Shown here piece after piece: positions 9,998-21,900 of a stretch of DNA of 64,000 nt. The notes beneath the pieces were generated by a model. The model saw only the letters and a list, made by a program, of their open reading frames with translations. It was not told where the DNA came from and did no database searches. Position numbers and translations under genes: made by a program. The stretch comes from Paenibacillus polymyxa (GTDB taxonomy: Bacteria > Bacillota > Bacilli > Paenibacillales > Paenibacillaceae). The DNA is taken from contig NZ_CP049783.1 in assembly GCF_015710975.1 (NCBI RefSeq), forward strand, positions 3,949,501 through 4,013,500, in the 5' to 3' direction. Numbering within the stretch: the stretch's first letter is position 1; each line of letters begins with the position of its first letter.

Positions 9998-12900
9998 ATG
10001 GATCCAAAAGATATTTTTCGTGCGGTACAAACAGGAGAAATAAATTCTGAAGATGCCGAAGCACGATTGCGCCAATTGATGGGCGGGCTTTCGGATGAAT
10101 CTTTGGAAGAATCATTGGAAGTCCGATCACAGGAATCAACTTCAGAGGAATTGTCTCTTTCGCTACAGCCATTGGACAGCTTTCACGGACCGGAGAAGGA
10201 GAGCAACGGCGAAACGGAAGTGCCGCCGGTGGTTCAATTGCAGGAATTTGAGCATGGCATTGTCCTGTTAACAATGAAGGATACCGTGCACAAAAATACA
10301 TTTTCCGATGAACTGATTGTGGGCCTGAACCAGGCGTTCGCTACGGTGCAGGCTAACGAGAATTATAAAGTTGTGATTCTGACGGGATATGACACCTATT
10401 TTGCCACAGGGGGTACGCAGGAGGGATTGCTGGCCATTCATGAGGGAAAGGCGAAATATAGCGATACCAATGTTTACAAGATTGCACTGGATTGCAAGCT
10501 GCCAGTCATTGCTGCTATGCAGGGACATGGAATTGGCGCAGGCTGGTGCATGGGGATGTTTTGCGATTTTATCGTGATGAGTAGAGAAAGCATCTACACT
10601 ACTAATTTTATGAAATACGGCTTTACTCCCGGTGCGGGCTCAACCCTCATTTTTCCTGAAAAATTCGGAGTTAGCATGGCGCAGGAAATTTTATTCACTG
10701 GTACTAGATATAGCGGTTCAGAACTGGAGTCCAAAGGGACTCCTTTTCCTGTTCTGCCGAGAAATGAAGTGGTACCGTACGCAATGCAGCTGGCAAGGAA
10801 ACTGTCCGAGTCGCCAAGAGAGTCATTGATTGAGCTGAAAAACCATATGGCTCAGCCGATTAGAGAAAAGCTGGCGGCTACGATTGAGAAAGAAATAAAA
10901 ATGCAGGACAAAACGTTTGTGAATCAGCAAGAGGTCAAGGAACGGATTCAGACGGCCTACGGACAACTTCCGAATAGCGATGGTACGCACAAACTGCTCA
11001 AGCAGGCGGATATGAAAAAATCTGTGCCCAGTATGCCGCATGGTCAGGAGAAGGATTCTATCGCAATTATTGGCATGGCGGGTCAGTTCCCCAAATCCAA
11101 GACATTGACTGAGTTCTGGGATAACCTGGCTCAGGGCAGGGATTGTATATCGGAAATTCCTTCAACACGCTGGTCCATTGATGAATATTATGATACTGAT
11201 CCCAAGGCTGAGGGGAAAACCTATAGCAAGTGGATGGGTGTGCTAGAGGATATAGATCGATTTGACCCGTTGTTCTTTAATATATCTCCTGCGGAAGCAG
11301 AGATGATGGACCCTCAACAGCGTCTATTTCTGGAAAGTAGCTGGAAATGCATTGAAGATGCTGGATTGAATCCAGCCTCACTGTCAGGGAGCCGTTGCGG
11401 TGTTTTTGTAGGTTGTGCAGCTAGTGATTATGGAAGGTCCATGAGCGGACAGGGGTTGAATGCGCAGGTTCTTATGGGAGGAGCGCCTTCCATTTTATCG
11501 GCTCGGATTTCGTATTTGCTGAATTTGAAGGGCCCTTCTCTGGCGATTGATACCGCATGCTCTTCCTCTCTGGTAGCTATAGCTGAAGCTTGCAACAGCC
11601 TTGTTTTAGAAACAAGCGATCTTGCTTTGGCGGGCGGAGTAATGATCATGGCAGGGCCAGGGATGCATGTCATGACCAGCAAAGCAGGAATGCTGTCCAA
11701 GGATGGACGATGCTTTACTTTTGACGCCCGTGCAAACGGGTTTGTCCCTGGAGAAGGGGTTGGCGTTATTTTATTAAAACGGCTCTCTGATGCAATCAGG
11801 GACAAGGACTCCATCTATGGGGTTATCCGGGGATGGGGAATGAACCAGGATGGGAAAACCAACGGCATTACTGCTCCAAGTGTAAATTCACAGATTTCGC
11901 TTGAAAGTGAGGTTTACCAGCGGTTCAATATTAATCCTGAAACGATCTCTATGGTAGAGGCCCATGGGACAGGTACCAAACTGGGCGATCCGATCGAAGT
12001 GGAAGGGCTTACCGAAGCTTTCCGATCCTATACGAACAAAAAGGGCTATTGCGCGCTGGGATCGCTGAAAAGCAATATGGGACATATGCTAACAGCGGCC
12101 GGAGTAGCTGGCATAATGAAAGTGCTCCTCGCCATGAAACATCGGCAATTGCCGCCAACCATCAATTTTGAATCCCTAAATGAACATATTTCTTTGGAGG
12201 AAAGCCCGTTTTACATTAACACTGGGCTACAAAAGTGGGAGTCCAAACCGGGAATACCTCGACGTGCAAGCGTCAGTGCTTTCGGGTTTAGCGGTACTAA
12301 TGCGCATATGGTTATTGAAGAATATGTGCCTGTAGCCTCTGAGGTGAAGCTGAACCCAGTCGATCAAGATAACCCAGTGCTATTTGTACTTTCTGCCAAA
12401 AGCGAACAAGCCCTGAAATCCTATGCCGCCGACATGATGGAATTTGTTAAATTGCACGAAAGCACTAAGCTGTCAGACCTGACTTATACCCTGCAAGTGG
12501 GCAGAGAGGCTATGAACTGGCGCCTCGCGTTTTTGACAGATTCAAGAGAAAATCTGATCCATGAGCTGGAACATTTTGTGAATGGAAACTCGTCGGACAA
12601 GGTGTTAACTGGACAAGTGGACGATGCTAGAGACGATATTGAACTTTTTGATTCTGACGAAGATACTGGAACCCTCGTTCGGACCTGGCTTCAGAATAAA
12701 AGAATTGATAAAGTAGCCAAATTATGGACTAATGGCGCAACTATTGAATGGGATGCACTTTATGGAGCAACCAAGCCCCAGCGAATCAGTCTGCCGACCT
12801 ATCCTTTCGAGAGGGAACACTATTGGTTGTCTGAGACAGACATGGGCCAGGAGAATATAAACCCGGCTATGACCGCCCAAATTCACCCTTTGCTGCATCA

Positions 12901-15900
12901 AAATACTTCCGATCTCTCCGGGCAGCGCTACGACTCTACCTTTACAGGCCGGGAATTTTTCCTAGCGGATCACCGAGTTATGGACCAACCGACATTACCT
13001 GGGGTGGCTTACCTTGAAATGGTGCGAGCGGCCGTCGAAGAAGCAGCAGGGGATGTCATGGAGAGTGAGACCCGTATTCAACTGAGAAATGTAGTATGGG
13101 CTCAGCCCATCGTTGTAGCTAACAAACCGATCAGGGTACACACCAGCCTATATCCTCAGGACGATGGAGCGATTGCGTTTGAAATATACAGCGGCGGGGA
13201 AGAAGACGCCGAAGATATTATACACAGCCAGGGGATAGCTGTGTTGGAGAGAAGCGGTGAGCCGCAGTACCTGGACCTGAGTGTTTTACAGGCAGAATGT
13301 ATTCACAGTTCACTATCTTCAAGCCAATGCTATGAAGCTTTCAGAGCTATGGGAATAGACTATGGCCCGGGACACCGGGGGATCGAGACCATCTTACGGG
13401 GAAAGGATTTCGTGCTGGCAAAGCTGTCCCTTCCATCCAATGTATCTCATACCCAAAGTGAATTTGTATTGCATCCGGCTGTAATGGATTCAGCCTTGCA
13501 GGCCACAATCGGGTTGGTGATAGATCGAGAAGAACATGTGTCTGAAGGCAACCTCTCGGTACCCTTTGCCTTGCAGGAACTGAAAATATTCGAAAAATGC
13601 ACTTCTGTGATGTGGGCACGGATTTCCAGACAAGCGAGTGAGGAGACACTAAATGGATTGAGCATAGTACATATCGATCTCTGCGACGAGACCGGAAAGA
13701 TTTGTGTGCAGCTCAAAGGGCTCTCATCCAGAGAACTGGAAAAAGGAGCAGGGCAAGCAGATTTCGTCGAGAATGTGGGCACACTCATGCTGGAGCCGGT
13801 CTGGGAGGAGGAGGCAGTCCTTGCAGGAGAGAACGCGTTCAAAGATATACGGCATATTGTGATTCTGTGCGAATTTGAAGGTATTTCCAGAAAGGATATT
13901 GCAGCTCGTATGGATGGTACTCGCTGCATTGTTTTACAGTCCTCAAGTAATGACTTGGATGCGCGGTTTGAAGACTACACTATTCAGATATTTGAAGAAT
14001 TGCAAAATATAATGCTGGACATACACAAACAAAAAACTTTGCTGCAAATTGCAGTCCCTGCCCGAAATGACCACCAGGTTTATTCCGGGTTCTTTGCCAT
14101 GCTGCAAACCGCCCAGAAAGAAAACCCGAATGTCATGGGTCAACTGCTAGAGCTTAATGCCAAGGATGGTCCTGAGGGGATTATTGCAAAAATACAAGAG
14201 AACCGTTACGGCCAGTACGGCGAACGGATACGATATCATGGCGACAAGCGACAGGCTTTAAAGTGGCAAGAAATTGAAACCTTGCGTGAAGATGCAGCCC
14301 AGCCATGGAAAGATGGAGGGACCTATCTCATCACTGGCGGTCTAGGCGGCCTGGGACTGATTTTTGCCAGAGACATCCTGTGCAATGTGAAAAACTCCAC
14401 CGTCGTACTGGTAGGACGATCACCTCTGTCAGCGGATAAACAGACCTTGTTAAGCGAATTGGAAGCGCTGGAAGGTCATATAGAGTACAGACAGGTGGAC
14501 GTGGGTCAAAAGGAAGCGGTCACCGAGTTAATTCATGGCATCGTCGAGCAATATGGCGGTCTTAACGGTATTTTGCACACAGCAGGAGTGATACGGGACA
14601 ACTTCATCATCAAAAAGACGATAGAAGAAGTTAGAGAAGTGCTGACTCCCAAAGTCTCAGGGTTGATCCATCTGGATCAGGCCAGCAGCTCCCTGCCTCT
14701 GGATTTCTTTATCCTGTTTTCTTCCGGCGCCGGAAGTGTTGGCAATGTAGGTCAGGTTGACTACTCTGCTGCCAATGGCTTTATGGATGCTTATGCTTCT
14801 TATCGAAATGCTTTGGCGGCACGCAAGCAGCGCCAGGGGCACACGCTGTCGATCAACTGGCCGTTGTGGAAGGACGGGGGCATGCATGTCGATCGGGAAA
14901 CGGAAAAGGCAATGCAAGGTCTGGGCATGATTGCCATGGAAACAGAGAATGGAATAAAGGCTTTGTATCAAAGCTTGTCTTCCGGTAAAAGCCAAGTCAT
15001 GGTTATCGAAGGGTATCCTCAAACGATTAAGACGGCTATTCTTGGACAGCCTTCAGGAACGGAGATTTCAGACCGTTCCAGAATGGAAGATGGGGAAGCC
15101 TCGATTATCGGCGAAGAATGGCTTAGAGAAAAAGCTGAAGACTATTTGAAAACATTGCTTTCGGCTGTAATCAAGCTGCCAGCTGAAAGTATAAATGTAA
15201 ATGCGCCTATGGACAGGTATGGGATTGATTCCATATTGGTCATGCAGCTCACAAATGAATTGGAAAAAACGTTTGGCTCACTGCCGAAGACATTATTTTT
15301 TGAATATCATAATCTCCGCTCATTAACTGGATATTTCCTTGAATCGCACCATGGCCGGCTGGTAGACGTTTTAAAAGCGCAGGAGAAGAATGCGGCTCCT
15401 CATAAAGTGGCGAACGAACCTGCAAAAGCAGCAATAGAGCCTTTGGCTCCGATCGCTGCGAGTCGCAGACGTACATGGCCTTTCCCGACAGGTACGCAGC
15501 CCCATCAGGAAGAAAAGGGCTTGGACATTGCCATTATAGGGATATCGGGAAGATATCCGGGGGCAGCAGGTATCCAGGAGTTCTGGAAAAATCTAAGGGA
15601 TGGGAAGGACTCCATCACTGAGATTCCCAAGGAGCGTTGGGACCACAGCCTGTACTTTAATGAAACTAAAGGGAAGCCCGGGAAAACCTACAGCAAGTGG
15701 GGAGGGTTCATCGATGGGGTGGACTGGTTTGACCCGTTGTTTTTCAACATTTCGCCAAGAGAAGCGGAAACAATGGACCCTCAAGAGCGTCTTTTCCTGG
15801 AATGTGTGTATGAAACCATAGAGGATGCGGGCTATACGCGCGAAACTCTTGGTGCAGACCGGGGACTTGGCGGCATGGAAGGCAATGTTGGCGTTTATGT

Positions 15901-18900
15901 CGGAGTAATGTATCACGAATATCAGCTTTATGGAGCCCAGGAACAAGCCAAAGGGAATATGCTCGGGCTTCTCGGGAATGCTTCGGCGGTTGCCAACCGT
16001 GTATCGTATTTTTGTAATTTTCATGGACCAAGTATCGCTGTGGATACGATGTGCTCTTCGTCACTGACAGCAATCCATATGGCCTGTCACGGACTGCAGC
16101 ATGGAGAATGTGAACTGGCGGTTGCAGGGGGAGTCAACGTTTCCGTCCATCCTAACAAATATCTATTACTAGGACAGGGAAGCTTTGCATCAAGCAATGG
16201 GCGGTGTGAAAGCTTCGGACAGGGTGACGGATATGTGCCAGGAGAAGGAGTCGGGGCTTTGCTGCTCAAGCCGCTGGCCAAAGCTATAGCAGATGGAGAC
16301 CGGATATATGGCGTCATAAAAGGTACTGCAGTGAATCACGGAGGAAAAACCAATGGATATACCGTACCCAACCCTAACGCACAGGCTAGCGTGATTGGGC
16401 AGGCTATTCAGGAGGCGGGAATCAACCCTAGAACCATTAGCTATATAGAGGCGCATGGGACAGGAACTCCTCTGGGTGATCCGATTGAAATTGCAGGCTT
16501 ACAAAAGGTGTTCCGGGAATATACCAGAGACAAGCAGTTCTGTTCAATTGGGTCTGCCAAGTCTAATATCGGACATTGTGAGAGCGCAGCCGGTATTGCT
16601 GCGGTGACAAAGGTGCTGTTGCAGTTGAAATATAAACAATTGGTGCCTTCACTGCATTCAAGCAAGTTAAATCCCAACATCGATTTTAGTGATAGTCCTT
16701 TTAAAGTACAGCAGACATTAGAGGAATGGAAAAGACCTGTCGTATCCATGGATGGTGAAATCAAGGAATATCCAAGGTTGGCAGGAGTCTCGGCCTTCGG
16801 GGCAGGCGGGTCTAACGCGCATGTGGTAATTGAAGAGTACATTCCAGCAGAGACTGGTCAGCTGCAAGCTGCTCCTGCGTCTCTTCATCCTGCCATGATT
16901 GTGCTATCGGCCAAGAACAGGGAAAGGCTGAACGAGCAGGCGCAAAGATTGCTATCTGCCATTAGAGAGCTGAATGACCCGCGTATAGGTCTCACAGATA
17001 TCGCCTACACGCTGCAGATCGGACGAGAAGCGATGGAAGAACGGCTTGCGATCATCGCCACATCCATCCAAGAGCTGGAATGGAAATTGGAAAGCTTCCT
17101 GCTAGAAAAGGAAGGTATAGAAGAACTGTATAGAGGCCAGGTAAAGCGCAACAAAGGAGTGCTGGTCACTCAGGAAATCGATGAGGATATGGCTAAAATG
17201 GTGGGTGCATGGGTGAGCAAAGGTAAATATGGAAAGCTCGCCGAGCTTTGGGTGACGGGACTGCTGTTGGACTGGAATAGGCTTTATGGGGAAAAGAAGC
17301 ATCGCAGGATTAGTTTGCCAACCTATCCTTTTGCCAGAGAAAGCTATTGGGTGCCCGTAAACCAGGTAAAGAACGATGGTATGACAGCCACCCTAGGCCA
17401 GTCTGCATTTTTGTCGCCTTTACTGCACCACAACACTTCAAACTTCTTGAAGCAGCGGTTCAGCTCAACGTTTACAGGCGAGGAATTTTTCCTCAGAGAT
17501 CATACGGTAAAAGGCCAACGGATTCTACCAGGCGTCGCTTATCTTGAGATGGTGCGGGCGGCTGTGGAACGCTCTATAGGAGATGAGGACAACTGCACAA
17601 CAGGAATCCGGTTGAAAAATGTAAACTGGATTCGGCCAATTGTGGTCGAAGATCAGCCATTCCCAGTACACACAGGCCTATTTTTGGAAGACGCGGGAAA
17701 AATCAGCTTTGAGGTATATAGTAAGCAAGCAGGAAGCGATATCGGACATACCGTGCACAGCCAGGGCAATGCGGTGCAGTTTAACGTGGAACAAAAGCCA
17801 GTGCTTAACCTAGAGGCATTACAGGCAGAATTTGATCTACACGGATTTGAGGGGGAGCGTTGCTACGATATCTTCCAAAAAATTGGCATGGATTACGGCC
17901 CAGCCTTCAGGTGTGTGGAGAAAGTGTATACACGTCCAGGAAAGATGCTGGCCAAGCTGGTATTGCCCTCCGTGCTCTCCGATTCGGCTGACAGCTTTGT
18001 TCTTCACCCTAGCCTAATGGATGCGGCCTTGCATGCATCCATTGGATTAATCATGGGTCAAGATGGAGAGCTGCCGGACAGCACAGTACCCAATACGCCT
18101 TCTATGCCATTCGCCCTTCAAGAGATCGAAATCCATGGGGCATGCACCCAGAATATGTGGTCGTTGATTCAATACAGCGAGGGCAGCAAGAGAGAGGACA
18201 AGGTACAGAAGCTCAATATCGACTTATGTGATGAGGAAGGGAACGTTCGTGTCAGAATAACGGGACTATCCACCCGAGCGCTGGACGGAGATATCCGCAC
18301 TGAGCATGCACAAGGCGTAGTTGCAGGAGATCATGCCGCCGATCCGCTTGTAGGAGCTGTCATGCTCATCCCAAAATGGGACCCCGTTGCGCTTAAAAAA
18401 GAATCAGCTTTCCCATCTTCGACAGACCGAATGGTCATTGCAGGTGGTACGGACAAAGATAGACAGGCCATCCGGGAATATTATCCGAAGGCGCATTTTT
18501 TGGAGCTGCAGGCGCAGGATTCCATAGAAACGGTTGCCTCAAAGGTTGAAGAATATGGAGCCGTTGACCATATACTGTGGATTGCACCTACGATTTCTGT
18601 CGAATCGGTCACTGCTGAATCCTTGATTGAGGAACAGGAGCCCGGAGTCTTGCTCTTCTTTAGAATGGTCAAGGCGCTGCTCCTGCTGGGGTATGGGACG
18701 AAAAAGCTAGGCTGGACCACCATAACCACCCAGGCTCAGTCGATCGATCAGGACGATACAGTCCACCCGGCCCACGCTAGTTTGCATGGGTTGGTAGGCA
18801 CGATGGCCAAGGAATATCCGAACTGGAAGGTTCGTATCATAGACCTGCAATCCGACTATGACTGGCCGTTATCCGAACTATTTACGTTGCCTTCAGACCG

Positions 18901-21900
18901 TCAGGGACGGATGTGGGTTTTCAGAGGCGGTCAGTGGTATCGCCAGCAGCTGATTCCGTTTAAGCAGACTCCAGGCTCAAAAGGACAGACGCTGTACAAA
19001 ACCGGAGGCATCTATGTGGTTATCGGTGGTGCAGGCAACATCGGAGTGGCGTGGAGCAAGTATATGGCTTCGACCTATCAGGCCCAGATGGTGTGGATAG
19101 GCAGAAGGCCAAAGGACGCGTCCATCCAGGCTAAATTGGACGAATTTAAAGGCCACGGACCTGTTCCATACTATATTACGGCAGATGCAGCAGATGAAAG
19201 GTCGCTGCAGGGGGCATATGAGGAGATAAAGCAGCGGTACTCCAAGATCAACGGCGTAGTCCACTCTGCCATTGCCTTTTTGGAGAAGGGGTTGGAAGAT
19301 TTGACGGAGGAAGGGCTCCGGTCCGGGCTTTCAGCAAAGGTCAATGTCAGTGTGCGTATGGCTCAGGTTTTTCAAAATGAACCGCTGGATTTCGTGTTGT
19401 TTTTCTCTTCTATTATTGCCTATGTAAAAAATCCGGGACAAAGCAGCTATGCTGCCGGATGTACCTTTAAGGATGCGTTTGCGCAGCGGCTTTCACAGGA
19501 ATGGCATTGCCCTGTGAAAGTCATGAACTGGGGATACTGGGGGAACGACGCAAACAATACCTCCCAAGACAGGCAGCAAGAAGTCGATAATTACTCAAAA
19601 CTAGCGCAGATCGGCGTCGGACTTATTGAGCCTCACGAGGGGATGGAGGCACTTGAGACGTTGCTTGCCTCACCGCTGGGTCAAATGGGACTGATGAAAA
19701 CAACAAAACATTTGGAGTTGGAAGGGACTAATCCGGCAGAAGCCATCAATCTATACCCGCACAACACGGATCCCGATCTTCGGGATATACAAGAAAATAT
19801 TGCTGCAGTGATCAAATCAAAAGACCAGTTTGCCGAGGACTATGCGGCAGAGGATGCTGGTAGCCTGCAGGAAGAGGAATTGGAACACCTTCTGGGCAAG
19901 CTGTTGCAGGAGCAGCTTTGGTCCGTGGGGCTGTCAGGGACAGATCGTCAGTCTGTTGACGAGTTCAAACATAAGCATGGACTGCCTGAGTTATACGGCA
20001 AATGGCTAGGTGAGAGTGTAAAGATTTTGGCACGGCTGAATGATGCTCTTACAGATGGAAATGCTTCCAGCCCGGCTTACCGAGAGGATGTCTGGCAGGA
20101 ATGGGAAGAGCACAAGCATACATGGCAAAAATATCCGCAGATGCGGGCGAGGGTACATTTGGCTGAGACAACGCTGCGGGCCTTGCCTGAAATTATTACC
20201 GGCCAATGTCCTGCAACGGAAATCATGTTCCCCAATTCCTCGATGGAATTAGTGGAAGGGATTTATAAAGACAGTCTGGTAGCTGACTATTTTAATGAAG
20301 TTCTTTCCGATACGATCGCCGCCTATGTTCAGCAGAGAATTATGAGCAACTCCGCTGCAGAAATCAGAATTCTCGAAATCGGAGCAGGCACCGGAGGAAC
20401 CAGCAGCGCCGTATTCCTCAAGTTACGGCCATATCGCAAACACATTCAGGAATATTGTTATACCGATATTTCGAAGGCCTTTTTGATGCATGCGGAAAAA
20501 GAGTATGGGCCAGACAATCCGTATCTTAGTTATCGAATATTTAATGTGGAAGAACCTATTGCTGGACAAGGTATTGATGCAGGTAAATATGATATTGTCA
20601 TTGCTGCCAATGTACTTCATACGGCAAAAGATATTCGTCAGGCATTGCGTAATGCGAAAGCGGCTTTGAAAAGCAACGGCCTGCTTCTATTAAATGAACT
20701 CATGGGCAGCAGCGTGTTTACCCACCTTACCTTCGGATTGCTGGATGGCTGGTGGGCTTATGAGGATTCGGAATTGCGTATTCCCGGCTGCCCTGGACTT
20801 TATCCTCACGTATGGAAAAGCGTATTGGCCAAAGAAGGCTTTCACACAGCGTTTTTCCCGGCACAGGAGGCGCATGATTGGGGCCAGCAGATCGTTGCAG
20901 CCCAAAGCGATGGCTTGGTTCGGCAAAAGCGACAGCCAAAGCAAAAATCCCTATCGGTAGAGAATAGAATCGTTGAAGCAGGATCAATAAAACAATCAGC
21001 TCAGCCCAAAAGAGAGGCAGTACAGGCGGAATCAGCGGAATCAGAAAATGTGCTGCGCAGCAAAAGTACGGCCTACTTTAAAAATTTACTTGGCGAAACC
21101 CTAAAAATGGAACCGGGAAGCATCGACTCTACGGTTGCCCTGGAAGAGTACGGGATCGATTCGATATTGGTTGTGCAAATCACCAATGTTTTGCGTGAAG
21201 TGATCGAGGATTTTGCCAGCACCCTGTTTTTTGAGTACAACACCATAGATGATCTGGTAGCGTACCTGCTTCAAACGCAAAAGGATTTGTTGAAGAAGCT
21301 GGTAGGTATGAAGGAGACAGAGATGAGCGAAGAAACTTCCAGAGTGGAAGAAGTCCCTGCTCCACAGGTAGTCGATATTGCCCCGATGAGGTTTGCACAG
21401 GAAGGACGCTTCCTTAAGCCGTCTGCCAGTAAAGGTGAGAAGCCGCAGGAGCACTCCTCTAATATCAGAGATATTGCGATTGTGGGCTTGTCCGGGCGCT
21501 ATCCAGGAGCTCGTAATGTAGAGGAATATTGGAACAACCTAAAAGAGGGTAAAAACTGCATCACTGAAATTCCGAAAGATCGTTGGGATTGGAAGACCTA
21601 CTTTGACGAAGAAAAAGGAAAACGAGGTACCATCTATACGAAATCAGGCGGCTTTATCGATGGAATCGATTTATTTGATCCGCTATTTTTCAAGATTTCT
21701 CCTGCAGAAGCCGAAACTATGGACCCGCAGGAACGGCTCTTTCTGGAAGCTGCATACGCAAGTATAGAGGATGCCGGATATACCCCTGCCAATCTTTGTG
21801 AGAGTCGTAAAGTGGGCGTATTCGCAGGCGTGATGAATGGAAATTACGGTTTGGGGCCTCAATACAATTCTATTTCCAATCGGATATCCTATCATTTGGA

